NCBI RefSeq assembly: GCF_001636315.1 | Contig: NZ_KV440949.1 | Location: 5,536,084 to 5,600,083 of the forward strand | Direction: 5' to 3' | Origin: Neobacillus mesonae | GTDB lineage: Bacteria; Bacillota; Bacilli; Bacillales; Cytobacillaceae | DNA length: 64,000 bases | In this document: piece by piece, positions 41,326 through 50,461 of the stretch | Numbering within the stretch: the stretch's first letter is position 1 | Layout: each line of letters starts with the position of its first letter | Position numbers and translations under genes: made by a program | Notes under the pieces: model-generated | The model's database searches: none | What the model was told of the DNA's origin: nothing | The model's input: only the letters and a program-made list of their open reading frames with translations

Positions 41326-42552
41326 TTATTTATCGAATACAAATTCAGGATTAATGGCTACAGGTTTTTTCATGACAAATAGCTTCTTCTGGATCATAGA
41401 AAAAAGTGGAGTTTTGAAAGCAGCAGATACAATGTATGGTCGAATCCCTTTTACAAATTTTGACGAAGTAAAAAACAAATTTCCCATTCGCTCTTGAATT
41501 TGGTGAATTTCCTCAATCTCTTCACTTCGAATTTCCTGAACTCTACAAAGAACTTTAGCTGAGACATCACGTTTTTGCAGCGCATCCCAAATAACATCAG
41601 CCGCCACAACTGCTGTCGTTACTGCTAAAGAAACTCCTATTGCTCCTACAGGAGATGAACAATGGGCAGCATCACCGATCAGCAAGCAGCCATTCTTTGC
41701 CCACGTTTTAACCATATGATTTTTTGCCTGAAGCGGTACGAATGGTTTAAAGTCAACCAAAGATTCAGCAAATTCATGAAATCCTTTGTTAGCATGCATA
41801 ATTTCTTGACGAAAATTTTCTATTCCCTGACCCAGCGTTTCTTTCCATTCACCCCGAGGTAAAGCAATGCCTACTTGGAGTAAATCAGGGTATTTCGGCA
41901 GTGTTATATAACTGTGTCCCTCTGTGATTTTAAATCGTAATTCTTCTCCCCAATGAGAAGGCCGTTTTACACTGAACCAGATTAGATCACCAGGATAATG
42001 TTGATATTCTAAGTCAAAACCACCTAAACGACGAATCGTGGAAAACCGTCCATCAGCTCCGACTACTACTTTTGCCTGGATTTCAAGCAGCTCTTTATTC
42101 TTCTGCTCAACAACCACCCCTGTCACTGCTCCATCCTTCTCGAGCAGTTTTTTTACTGGGGCATGAAACATCATATCAAACGTTGGATATTCCTTTGCTT
42201 TTTTGTATAGGGCTTGAAGTAAAATAGGCTGAGGAATCCAGAGAGCATAAGGTGCTTCTGCAATCATGGAAGTAAAATCAATGTCACCCATCTTTTTATC
42301 ATAATGATAAAAAGCACCTTTCTTTAGCTTAGAATGAGGCAATTGTTCGATATACTCACGTAATTTTAATTGATTAAGCAATTGAATAAAACGTGGCTGA
42401 AGCACCTCTCCACGGTATTCACGATCAAAATTATCGTGGCTCTCCAAGACGATTACTTGAACACCAACCTTAGCCAATAATAAGCCAAGCATCATGCCCG
42501 CCGGTCCTCCCCCAACAACAATAACATCCTTTTGTATTTGTTTTCCAATCAT
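41326..42552 (-). CDS. FAD-dependent aromatic monooxygenase
   Basis: 408 residues of the UbiH/p-hydroxybenzoate hydroxylase type. N-terminal FAD site DVIVVGGGPAGMMLGLLLA, the DG motif VVGADGRFSTIRR (about 160), and the GD motif CLLIGDAAHCSSPVGAIGVS (about 285). Such enzymes hydroxylate aromatic or polyketide substrates and can inactivate drugs such as tetracycline or rifampicin; no substrate can be named here. GGGAGGAAG RBS. Single gene. Confidence 0.85.
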   Translation of the reverse strand: MIGKQIQKDVIVVGGGPAGMMLGLLLAKVGVQVIVLESHDNFDREYRGEVLQPRFIQLLNQLKLREYIEQLPHSKLKKGAFYHYDKKMGDIDFTSMIAEAPYALWIPQPILLQALYKKAKEYPTFDMMFHAPVKKLLEKDGAVTGVVVEQKNKELLEIQAKVVVGADGRFSTIRRLGGFDLEYQHYPGDLIWFSVKRPSHWGEELRFKITEGHSYITLPKYPDLLQVGIALPRGEWKETLGQGIENFRQEIMHANKGFHEFAESLVDFKPFVPLQAKNHMVKTWAKNGCLLIGDAAHCSSPVGAIGVSLAVTTAVVAADVIWDALQKRDVSAKVLCRVQEIRSEEIEEIHQIQERMGNLFFTSSKFVKGIRPYIVSAAFKTPLFSMIQKKLFVMKKPVAINPEFVFDK

Positions 42553-42635
42553 TCTGCTACTTCCTCCCTAAATTCAAACATCAATGGGATTATATGTAGA
42601 AAAATCGATATATTGCTTGCTTTAATAATTCAAGA

Positions 42636-42705
42636 ATATGGCCCTTAAACAAAATGAGCGCATTCCTCTATTTCAAGGATAGCGCCCTTTCGCTGATGAT
42701 CATCA
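42636..42705. repeat. interspersed repeat family B, copy
   Basis: CCCTTAAACAAAATGAGCGC, ATTTCAAGGATAGCGCCC. Confidence 0.65.
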
Positions 42706-42744
42706 CAAAGCCTAATTGAACAAAAACACCTTTTATTTAAATAA

Positions 42745-42890
42745 AGATCAAAAAGTAGGAAAAATAGCTGATGTCCTCTTACTTCGAAAAATGCTTCACT
42801 TATAGAAAAAACACCATCAATCTCTACGTCTAAGCCCGTTTCTTCTTTTACTTCACGAATTGCAGCTTCACTGACTATTTCTTGTTCTGG
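42745..42890 (-). pseudogene. NUDIX hydrolase fragment
   Basis: Encodes PEQEIVSEAAIREVKEETGL, the second half of a NUDIX box, then VEIDGVFSISEAFFEV. Both ends of the gene are missing. The 5' end runs directly into the last codons of the CGNR gene. Confidence 0.75.
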
Positions 42891-43486
42891 TAAAAGCGTC
42901 GGGCTTTAGCACGGTTCCCGCAGTCGGCCATCGAACACCAACGACGGCTCCGATTACGGCTGGTATCGAAGAAAAGCCAACCACATTGATCGCCTTCACA
43001 TTGACTAACACGTTTCAGGTCCTTTTCAGAGGTCAAAATATCTACTGCAGACTGGACAATTGGAGGAAGCATACTATCAAATGCTCCTTCTGGGATTTCT
43101 AAGTGCATTGAAAAAACGTTTCCCATCCGTACAAGATGTATTAGTTGATAATAATGATGTATCACTTTATTAAAGTTTGTCAGGTCCTCTGGATTTATTA
43201 GTTCCTCTTTAGTGAAAGAACGAAATATCCGGTAAATCACTTCCCGCAGTTGAATGGCTTGCGCAAGAGTCTGTTCAGCTTCTGATGGATCGTGTACAGA
43301 TTTTTTCAGGAGGAGCTGAGCCTGCTCCTCCTCTAGAATTCCAGCATGGTGACTCCAATCCACTAGTTTATCGTAACTCATAAACCAATCCCGCCTTTTA
43401 TCCTCACTCTCACGCCAGCTGATCGTATTTACGAAATCGAGACATAACCGCTCTCCGACCATCATATATTTGTTAGTTTCAGACAT
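42875..43486 (-). CDS. CGNR zinc-finger / ABATE-domain regulator
   Basis: 203 residues: N-terminal ABATE domain (VGERLCLDFVNTISWR at the start, then helical bundle to about 150) and a C-terminal CGNR zinc finger with four Cys: RVSQCEGDQCGWLFFD and RWCSMADCGNRAKARRFY. These are putative transcription regulators of stress or metabolism genes. The final residues (QNKK) and the stop TAG lie inside the NUDIX fragment, so the end was replaced by a deletion. The divergently transcribed DinB gene at 43630 is a possible target. Confidence 0.8.
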   Translation of the reverse strand: MSETNKYMMVGERLCLDFVNTISWRESEDKRRDWFMSYDKLVDWSHHAGILEEEQAQLLLKKSVHDPSEAEQTLAQAIQLREVIYRIFRSFTKEELINPEDLTNFNKVIHHYYQLIHLVRMGNVFSMHLEIPEGAFDSMLPPIVQSAVDILTSEKDLKRVSQCEGDQCGWLFFDTSRNRSRRWCSMADCGNRAKARRFYQNKK

Positions 43487-43629
43487 TGTGAAAACTCCTT
43501 CATTTTATATAACCATCATAAACTATATTGACAGTTATATTCAACTCGATTAAAATATAACCATCTAAATGATTTTAGATGGTTATTTGGTCGATCTCTA
43601 GTTTTTATCAAAAATTTGGAGGTAACGAG

Positions 43630-44103
43630 ATGAACGATATGTTAAAGGAATCTTTGAATGTGTTGATGAAAGAAACATTTGATGGACCTAGTGGGAATGG
43701 AAGCTGGTACACTGAATCAAAGCCAGGAAGCGGCATTTTCGGCACGCTCGAAAAAGTATCTGCAGAAGAAGCATCCATATTGGTCCAAGGTACCACTATT
43801 GCAGCACACATAGATCATACCCGATATTATCTGTGGATGGCGAACTCCTATATGAAAGGTGATAAACCAGAGCTTGATTGGTCGGAATCATGGAAAATCT
43901 CATCCGTGGATGAAAACACCTGGTCAAGGTTTAAAGTAGAACTTCAAAACGAGTACACTACGCTTCTTGAAAACATCAATTCATTCACCTCCTTAGACCA
44001 ACAAACCTTAAACAGTATCCTAGGGTCATTAGCACACTCAGCCTATCATCTCGGAGCTATCCGTCAAATGATCAAAGCTGTTAAAGTCCCAAGCCAGACA
44101 TAA
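43630..44103 (+). CDS. DinB-like protein
   Basis: 157 residues with DinB-type helices (TIAAHIDHTRYYLWMANSY; ILGSLAHSAYHLGAIRQM), carrying three spaced His. GGAGGTAACGAG supports ATG 43630 rather than the upstream frame start at 43579. Divergent from the CGNR regulator gene. Function unknown; the domain is often thiol-dependent. Confidence 0.75.
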   Translation: MNDMLKESLNVLMKETFDGPSGNGSWYTESKPGSGIFGTLEKVSAEEASILVQGTTIAAHIDHTRYYLWMANSYMKGDKPELDWSESWKISSVDENTWSRFKVELQNEYTTLLENINSFTSLDQQTLNSILGSLAHSAYHLGAIRQMIKAVKVPSQT

Positions 44104-44119
44104 TCACATCGAACAAAAA

Positions 44120-44157
44120 AGCAGCGATCCGTATTCAAACGTTTCGCTGTTTTTTAT
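44120..44157 (+). terminator. terminator of the DinB-like gene
   Basis: CAGCGA and TCGCTG stem, then TTTTTT. Confidence 0.75.
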
Positions 44158-44327
44158 ATTGGTTGTCCCGCTGTATTAAGCTTGTTTTCTGTATTTATTG
44201 GCACAGTCTTTTTAAACAATGTAAGAATGATTTTTACAATGCAGTTGGGATTACATATAACGGCGGCCAAATTATTACCGTCACTGGAATTGAATTCATT
44301 TTCTCCCTTACTCTAATGGTCCAATTA

Positions 44328-44375
44328 ATAAAAATGGCGCATTTATTACAGAATGCGCCCTTTAATTGATTAAAC
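44328..44375. repeat. interspersed repeat family B, short copy
   Basis: AAAAATGGCGCATTTATTAC, AGAATGCGCCCTTTAATTGATT; compact hairpin. Confidence 0.6.
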
Positions 44376-44387
44376 ACACATGCTTAT

Positions 44388-44873
44388 TTACTCATTTTTT
44401 CGTTTTCTATACATTATGAACCAACCAATACCATTTATCAAAATCAGCCCAAAAATAGTGTTACCTAGAGGTGCCCATCCATTCTCGCCAGTAAATAGTA
44501 ATGAAAGGATCACCTTTCCAATGAGTGTTACATTCAAAATAATCAAACCAAACTTAAGCGAATGCTTCCAAAAAGACATCAAGATTAAAACCACGAAAAC
44601 CATCATTATAGCAATCGTAAAAATAGCTGAAATTGGGTTACTTAAAAGCATTCGCTCATATTGCAAAACTGCCTGCATTTGCGGATTAATTGTTTCTGGT
44701 GCTGGAAACCAAACCATACTACTCATCATTAACACAAAAGTTATGATTACACCTTTCATGCTACGTTTATATGCAAAATAAACTAACACGATTAAAAAGA
44801 TAGGGCGTATATACCAACTTAACGGATTTAGATGCCGCTGAAAAGCCCAATCCAGTATTTCTTGAAATTCCAT
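44388..44873 (-). CDS. polytopic membrane protein, unknown family
   Basis: 161 residues, four to five helices (WYIRPIFLIVLVYFAY; SMKGVIITFVLMMSSMVWF; ISAIFTIAIMMVFVVLILM; TIFGLILINGIGWFIMY). Ends in the basic RKRKNE. No transport or enzyme motif recognised. Single gene between repeats. Confidence 0.6.
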   Translation of the reverse strand: MEFQEILDWAFQRHLNPLSWYIRPIFLIVLVYFAYKRSMKGVIITFVLMMSSMVWFPAPETINPQMQAVLQYERMLLSNPISAIFTIAIMMVFVVLILMSFWKHSLKFGLIILNVTLIGKVILSLLFTGENGWAPLGNTIFGLILINGIGWFIMYRKRKNE

Positions 44874-45065
44874 TTATTTAACTCCTCTCGCTAATTTGGC
44901 ATTATTATACAAGATGGGATGAACATATTATGTATACATTGTATTAGCTTTTATCTGAGGTATTCTAAGAATAGTAATAAAAAATCCCCCACTAAACTCC
45001 CATTACTTAAATCACTTAGAGGTTAGATTATTTTCTAATAATTTCTTTCTTCTACAATCTGGTAC

Positions 45066-45120
45066 TAAAATAAAAAATGAGCACTTATCCTTGTTCAAGG
45101 ATAAGCGCTTTTGACCGATG
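45066..45120. repeat. interspersed repeat family B, copy
   Basis: ACTAAAATAAAAAATGAGCA, CTTGTTCAAGGATAAGCGC. Confidence 0.65.
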
Positions 45121-45230
45121 TGGATACTCACTAACACCCTCCCAACTAAGTAGCTCCCTGTCTTAACGATTCGAGTATCATTATCTTCATCACCCTAAGT
45201 CAAAAATGTTTATAAACAATTAATCCAAAT

Positions 45231-45844
45231 TTAAAATGATTTCGCTGTTTCAACGGCTTTTTTAAGACCATCCTTAATAATGGCTTCTCTTCGGTCAGGA
45301 AATTGACTTTGTCCCTCAATGACTACCGTTGTAATGTCTGAAATACCAAATACTTTTAAATGATTCTTAACAAAACTGACAGCCATTTCAGAAGAATCCC
45401 CTTCGGCGTATACTCCACCTCTTGCGTTCAATAAAGCCACTTTCTTATCAGGTAAGAGACCAACCTGACCTTCAGCTGTATACTTAAATGTTTTACGTGG
45501 GTGATGCAGATAGTCAAGATAAGTGTGTAGCACTGCAGGAACAGTTAAGTTCCAAAGTGGAAAAGCAATGACCAATTTATCAGCTGCGATAAACTGTTCC
45601 AGATGTTTAATAACAATTTCATGTACCTTCTTCTCTTCTAGTGTAAGTTCCATCCCCTGAGAAGATTTGAATTTCCACTAATCATAACATCACCTAAATA
45701 AGGCAATTTTTCTTTATATAAATCGAGTTCAATCACCGAATCATTTGGATGCGATGCTCTATAGCTTTCAAAAAATGCATCATATAATTTCCCCGTAACA
45801 GATTCTTGACGATTGTTTGCCTTAACAAATAAAGTTGTTGTCAT
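45231..45844 (-). pseudogene. azoR: FMN-dependent NADH-azoreductase AzoR, frameshifted
   Basis: The first 62 codons (TTLFVKANNRQESVTGKLYD...LPYLGDVMISG) are AzoR-like and the rest (MELTLEEKKVHE...FPLWNLTVPAVLHTYLDYL and LLNARGGVYAEG) completes the enzyme in another frame. Adding one A to GGAAATTC near 45672 restores a continuous flavodoxin-fold protein of about 205 residues. It sits directly after an MFS exporter and TetR gene in one orientation, so it was probably part of a quinone/azo-drug response operon. Real loss or base-call error cannot be told apart here. Confidence 0.8.
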
Positions 45845-45893
45845 TTTAATTTCCTCCCAATATAAGTAATAGTAAACTTAATCTGAACTGACT

Positions 45894-47270
45894 TCAGCCT
45901 TCAAGCTTGATGCTTTTTCTCTTTGCTCTGCCAAACTGGAAGTAATAAAATAGCAGAATGCCTACATGTAAAGTAGCAAGAACGAGAAATATATTGCTGT
46001 AAATGATACCGTTTGGATAGATATTTGCCGGGTTCCAGCGGTCATTGGAGCCAAGGTCCACTACCTTACCGTAAACCCCTGAAGCCATTCCCCCTGCAAT
46101 GAAATTTAACATTGATAAAAGTCCCATTCCCACACCAGCCTGTTCCTTTGGCAAAGTCATTGAGACTGAATTGGACATCGCAATCATCATAAAGGTTTGC
46201 CCCACATGACCAAAAATCAAAAAGATAGCAATGAAAACGGGAGATATTCCAGTGAAGGTTGAAAGTAAAATAAAACAGGGCAATAACAATCCAGATGCAA
46301 CATAGTAGAGATACGAATTTCCTTTCAAGTCTGCTAGTTTACCACCTTTTCTCCCAAGTATCGCTGAGGCTACTGCAGCAGGAACCATCGCAAATCCAGT
46401 CCAGCTAGGTGACAACTGTTGTACATCAGCCAAAAGCAATGGACTTAGAAAATAAAGGGAAAAACCAATTCCGCTGATTAGAAAAGTAATTGTAAGTCTG
46501 AGAGTGTAGCTCTTATTTGTAAAAAGCTTAGGTTGAACAAACGGCTCGGTAACAGAACAAATTCGTATGATGAACAACGCTAAAATAAGAATAGCGGTAA
46601 TAATAAACCACCATGTTCCACTCGTAACGCCTAGAAGAAGCAAGGTTAATGCAGTAGCCAGAAAACCTCCACCAACCCAATCGAGCTTTCCGGAATCCCC
46701 CTGATCATCCCCCAAATTTTTACGATAAAAGGGCAACGTAAATAAAATGAAGAGAGGAATACAGAATAACCAGCGCCAATGCGCAACACTTACAATTAAT
46801 GCTGAAATAACCGGACCAAGAGCACTGCCAATAGCCAAACCTACGAACGCTGTACCCAAAGCTGAGCCTCTCTCTTCAGGAGGAAAGTAGCGCAATGGAA
46901 TAATCATTGCTGTTGCTGGGATTGCAGCAGCTCCTACTGCTTGTAAGCACCTTCCGACAAGCAGCATCCAGTAAGTTTGGGAGGCCAAGCCAATCAATGA
47001 ACCGACAGCAAAAAATAACAATCCAAATGTTAACAAATTTTTGAGCTTATATCGGTCTGCCAGCTTCCCGTAAATGACCGTTCCTATCCCGTAAATTAAA
47101 GTATACGATGAAGTGACCCAGCTTACCTGAGCAGTAGTAAGCTCAAAAGCTTTACTAATTTCGGGAAGTACGAAGTTGAACATCAACACGCTCATTGCTG
47201 ATAGGATAAGTGTGAACATTAGAATACGCATTAATTTCTTTCCTATCTGTTGAGATATTTCCTTTTCCAT
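45894..47270 (-). CDS. MFS drug exporter, 14-helix (DHA2) family
   Basis: About 458 residues with 14 predicted helices. MFS motif A YGKLADRYKLKNLL after helix 2 and motif C-like GLAIGSALGPVISALIV in helix 5 mark a drug:H+ antiporter of the EmrB/QacA/TetL group. AAGGGTGG precedes a choice of starts; ATG 47270 has the best spacing. It lies between tetR and azoR on the same strand, with a palindromic operator immediately upstream, so it is probably repressed by that TetR. Confidence 0.85.
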   Translation of the reverse strand: MEKEISQQIGKKLMRILMFTLILSAMSVLMFNFVLPEISKAFELTTAQVSWVTSSYTLIYGIGTVIYGKLADRYKLKNLLTFGLLFFAVGSLIGLASQTYWMLLVGRCLQAVGAAAIPATAMIIPLRYFPPEERGSALGTAFVGLAIGSALGPVISALIVSVAHWRWLFCIPLFILFTLPFYRKNLGDDQGDSGKLDWVGGGFLATALTLLLLGVTSGTWWFIITAILILALFIIRICSVTEPFVQPKLFTNKSYTLRLTITFLISGIGFSLYFLSPLLLADVQQLSPSWTGFAMVPAAVASAILGRKGGKLADLKGNSYLYYVASGLLLPCFILLSTFTGISPVFIAIFLIFGHVGQTFMMIAMSNSVSMTLPKEQAGVGMGLLSMLNFIAGGMASGVYGKVVDLGSNDRWNPANIYPNGIIYSNIFLVLATLHVGILLFYYFQFGRAKRKSIKLEG

Positions 47271-47304
47271 TCCCATAACCACCCTTCAATTAATTTAATA
47301 ATAC

Positions 47305-47332
47305 ATATGACAGTCTGTACTGACTGTCATAT
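47305..47332 (-). promoter_or_regulatory. TetR-type operator in front of the MFS gene
   Basis: ATATGACAGTC and GACTGTCATAT are perfect 11-bp complements around TGTACT. A related site lies before tetR. Confidence 0.75.
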
Positions 47333-47346
47333 TGTTTGTAGAAAAA

Positions 47347-47937
47347 CTAGGGAGTTAAAGCCCTAGTGAATGTTTGTACACTCTCTATTATAAATGTCTC
47401 TAAAGACACGTTTGGAAAGTTATCATTGGAATCCAGGTTGTTCATAAAAGCGCCGAAATTCAGCATCATGAACGACAGCGCTTGTAGTTCAGGATTTGTT
47501 TGAATCAGCTTTCCTTTTTCGTACATAACCATAAAATAATTAGTCAAAATATCCAGTAACTGTCGAGGGTGTTTTTGTGTTCTTTCTCTAAGCCCGGGTA
47601 AATTACCTTCCTCCTTGATGCTAATCATAATCATTTTCCGGTTACGATTCATAACTTCATGGTATGTCCGACTGATCAGGAGCAAATCTGTTTGCAAATC
47701 CCATACAAGCTGCTCGTTAAATAGTTTGGTCATCTCCTCTGCATAATGAAAACGGTCAAATGCTGTTTCGAGAAGGTTTAGTTTGCTTCCAAATCGGCGA
47801 AATAGCGTTTTTTCACTCAAACCTGCCACAGTAGCGATTTCCTGAGTTGATACACCATTGTACCCTTTTTCAGCCATTAGATCGATGGCTGCCAACAGCA
47901 GCTTATCATTGTTACTTAAATTATTACTGGTACTCAT
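47347..47937 (-). CDS. TetR-family repressor
   Basis: 196 residues. N-terminal HTH (MAEKGYNGVSTQEIATVAGLS-EKTLFRRFG) and a ligand-binding C-terminal helical domain. AAAGGATG RBS. It precedes an MFS exporter and azoreductase, and inverted repeats with GACTGTC lie at both its own promoter and that of the exporter. This suggests autoregulated repression of the efflux operon, released by a drug or quinone. Confidence 0.85.
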   Translation of the reverse strand: MSTSNNLSNNDKLLLAAIDLMAEKGYNGVSTQEIATVAGLSEKTLFRRFGSKLNLLETAFDRFHYAEEMTKLFNEQLVWDLQTDLLLISRTYHEVMNRNRKMIMISIKEEGNLPGLRERTQKHPRQLLDILTNYFMVMYEKGKLIQTNPELQALSFMMLNFGAFMNNLDSNDNFPNVSLETFIIESVQTFTRALTP

Positions 47938-47954
47938 ACTAACATCCTTTCTAT

Positions 47955-47978
47955 TGTACTGTCAGTGCTGACTGTCTT
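47955..47978 (-). promoter_or_regulatory. related operator upstream of tetR
   Basis: ACTGTCAGTGCTGACTGTC shares the GACTGTC half-site and spacing with the MFS operator, with two mismatches in one arm. Confidence 0.55.
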
Positions 47979-48164
47979 TAGTTTATATTATATTCTGCTG
48001 TTATAAATTTGTTAAGAAAAATTTACCTTTTTAGTACTAATAAAATGTTGAGCGACTGAAACAGTCGAAATTTCCTGAATGATCTTGGGCCTTTCCCAAA
48101 TTAATTCTTTGGATTTTAAAATGTGTATGCCATACTTTTCCTCTCCTTAAATAAAAATAAAAAG

Positions 48165-48510
48165 CCGCCCTGATCGGACAGCTTAATGTTAGTTCACCTA
48201 AAAACCTTTAATGATCAAACCAAGCAAAGTTGTTATAATTGCTCCTACGATAATTCTAAGAATCCATGTTGTATTATCTTTTATAGACACAATGTCCTCT
48301 TTTACGTCTTTGATAGTTGTTTCTGCAACAGCTATTCGAGATTTAACATCTGACATATTGTCCTCTATTTTATCAAGACGCTTGTCCATCGTTCTCCTCC
48401 TTTAAACATAAAACTTTCTTAATATAATATTTCAAGTTTGAGGATTTTGAATGGACGATTGATGTATACCCTTATAAATTAGCAAAATAAATTAGAATAC
48501 TCTTGAATGC
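48165..48510. repeat. dispersed duplication, copy 2 (with 20285-20640)
   Basis: Second copy of the XhlA-like gene and both flanks, same orientation. Confidence 0.75.
48198..48389 (-). CDS. XhlA-family small membrane protein, copy 2
   Basis: 63 residues, differing from copy 1 at about eight positions, mostly in the coiled coil; the membrane helix is identical (ends TLLGLIIKGF). GGAGGAGAAC ribosome-binding region. No holin or endolysin gene nearby. The 32-aa membrane peptide present downstream of copy 1 is absent here. Confidence 0.8.
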   Translation of the reverse strand: MDKRLDKIEDNMSDVKSRIAVAETTIKDVKEDIVSIKDNTTWILRIIVGAIITTLLGLIIKGF

Positions 48511-48633
48511 TAATCAAAAACCATTTTTAAATTCATTTATCCTCTCCTTTAGAAGTGTATTTTTGAATTTGTGCATTAATCTCGGACTCATGGAACTGGA
48601 ATAACCAAGAATAGCGGCCGATTGTTTAATTGT

Positions 48634-49158
48634 TTAATAAGATGAATCTTTATTAACCCAAATATAATGAACAAACTGTAACTTCTGACCATTCATTTCA
48701 AATTCTTTATCACCGGTTTCTGTACGCTCAAATCCGTTTTTCTCTAAAACTTTTTGAGATGCTATATTATCGGTTGTTGTTTTCGCCTTAACTTGTTTTA
48801 TGCCTAGCTCTATTACTGTTTCTAATAATAATTTCAATGCTTTTGTAGCAACACCTTTTCCAGTATGTTGCTGTCCTACTCTATAGCCTAAGTGCCCGAT
48901 TTTATAAGATTCATCAATATCAACTAAATTAATCCTTCCAAGAATAGAACCATTTTGATCTTTAATTAAATAGAAATTTGAAATCCCTTTAGCTTGTTCT
49001 TCAAGTAAGGATTCATGCCTAATGTTAAAAAACTCTGGCTTATAATAGTCATCTCCCCGAGTAGGTACCATTTCCTCGAAAAAGGTTCTGTTTTCAAATT
49101 CAAACTTATACAAATCTTTCTCATCTGTGCTATCTAACTTCTCAATTACTATATCCAT
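48634..49158 (-). CDS. GNAT acetyltransferase, RimJ/RimL type
   Basis: 174 residues. Acetyl-CoA loop GYRVGQQHTGKGVATKALKLL, then KAKTTTDNIASQKVLEKNGF, the classic ribosomal-protein-alanine acetyltransferase pattern. Its target may be a protein N terminus or a small amine. Single gene; one of several GNATs in the region. Confidence 0.8.
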   Translation of the reverse strand: MDIVIEKLDSTDEKDLYKFEFENRTFFEEMVPTRGDDYYKPEFFNIRHESLLEEQAKGISNFYLIKDQNGSILGRINLVDIDESYKIGHLGYRVGQQHTGKGVATKALKLLLETVIELGIKQVKAKTTTDNIASQKVLEKNGFERTETGDKEFEMNGQKLQFVHYIWVNKDSSY

Positions 49159-49336
49159 GTATACTATCCACCTATCAAGTTTTATGTTTTATTAAAGCTC
49201 CTCTTCCATAACTAACCTGTATCTTTACGATAAGTTTATTTGTTAAGCAACTGGCTGTTTTCTTTATGATTGGATGCTAATCCTATTACCGAATAGCACC
49301 CTTTAATGTAATAATCACTAGTATCTGCAGATTTCT

Positions 49337-49810
49337 TTAATTTAGGGTGAGAATAAACTCCTCCACCTCTTCGCCACGTGCATTAGAAAACCCACTGTCC
49401 TCACCAGTAATCACGAAGCCACAATTTTCTAGAACCTTAAGAGATCCGAAATTGTCTTTTGCAGCACGAGCATAAAGGGGGCGTATTGAAATGTGTTTTA
49501 AAAATTCCCATAAAGCTTTAGTTGCGATTCCTTTTCCCCAATATTCCTTTCCAATCCAATAACTAACTTCTAGTTCATCAAACTGTTCGAAGCATAGAAC
49601 GTGCCCAACGACGATATCTTCGAAAATGATCGCCTGCTTAATAATCCTTTCATTCGTGAGGATTTTATTCCAGTGTGTTAAGAAGCTGTCCCAATCATTA
49701 GGATCTTTACTCGTAAAGGCTGCCATATAGAGTGCTTCACGGTCCAGTTGGTGTTTAAAAAAAATAGGAAGGTCATCCTCAATCACATTCCGAAGCATTA
49801 TTCTACTCAT
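49337..49810 (-). CDS. GNAT acetyltransferase (intact copy of duplicated block)
   Basis: 157 residues: strand pair DIVVGHVLCFEQFDELEVSYWIG, acetyl-CoA loop EYWGKGIATKALWEFL and KDNFGSLKVLENCGF. The first 65 codons are repeated in decayed form at 37838-38035. Downstream on the block lie a family B repeat and a broken Spo0E-like gene. Substrate unknown. Confidence 0.8.
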   Translation of the reverse strand: MSRIMLRNVIEDDLPIFFKHQLDREALYMAAFTSKDPNDWDSFLTHWNKILTNERIIKQAIIFEDIVVGHVLCFEQFDELEVSYWIGKEYWGKGIATKALWEFLKHISIRPLYARAAKDNFGSLKVLENCGFVITGEDSGFSNARGEEVEEFILTLN

Positions 49811-49904
49811 CAAACTTCCCCCTTGTCGATTGCTTTATTTTTAAAACTTTATTGAATAACTTATAGTTCGACTACTTACGAATAAACCCTTCTCATACTC
49901 AACT

Positions 49905-49975
49905 AAATGGTCCTTAAATGAAAATGAGCGCTTATCCTTTTTCCTGGATTGCGCTCAATAGTTGAATATCAAAAA
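49905..49975. repeat. interspersed repeat family B, copy
   Basis: CCTTAAATGAAAATGAGCGC, TTTCCTGGATTGCGCTC, paralogous to the copy at 38137. Confidence 0.7.
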
Positions 49976-50009
49976 ATTATTTATATGCTAATACGGGGAT
50001 GCTATGAGT

Positions 50010-50140
50010 TTTATTTTTCAAATTTCTTTGATAGATCGTGATAAGTTCATCTAACTTTTAACTGCAAAAAAAGGTGTCGTTATTTAAGCCGGTTAATCTT
50101 ACCGTCTGGACTAATTCCCATTTTGATTGTGATTCTGCTT
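50010..50140 (-). pseudogene. Spo0E-like pseudogene (copy of 38236-38397)
   Basis: Shares the LIQTVRLTGLN and LDELITIYQRNLKN segments with the intact gene. A short loss after GGCTTAAATA shifts the frame, the N-terminal part and start are gone, and the stop is changed. Confidence 0.8.
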
Positions 50141-50175
50141 TCTCTGGCAATTCCCCCAAAATTTGATACTATTTT

Positions 50176-50191
50176 AGGTAACTCAGCCATC
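50176..50191 (-). pseudogene. truncated c-di-GMP-I aptamer remnant
   Basis: GATGGCTGAGTTACCT, the last 16 nt of the aptamer at 38525-38600, followed by the same downstream bases; the 5' three quarters are deleted. Confidence 0.7.
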
Positions 50192-50232
50192 AAATAAATA
50201 CCCAATTTCTATAAAAAAATGACCCTCTACAA

Positions 50233-50300
50233 TCTGGCCATTATATGCAAAATGGGCACTACTCTTTACTAAGGAATAGCCCCGATTGTTGAGTATCTAA
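50233..50300. repeat. interspersed repeat family B, degenerate copy
   Basis: CTGGCCATTATATGCAAAATGGGCAC, AAGGAATAGCCCCGATTGTTGAG. Confidence 0.5.
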
Positions 50301-50461
50301 AAAGGAATATATAGTTTTTACTAAAGCCATCTACAAATATTTTACTTTAATTATGAATGGATTTTATTTCCAGTGATAGTTCTCATTTCTTCATATTATT
50401 CTTTAGTTCTGGGCAGGATTCTCCCTCCTGTTTGCTTTTTCCATTATCTTAAAGAAATATA

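Noticed and set aside
44163..44369. Plus-strand ORF after the DinB-like gene
   Set aside because: Starts beyond a terminator, lacks a ribosome-binding site and overlaps a family B repeat.
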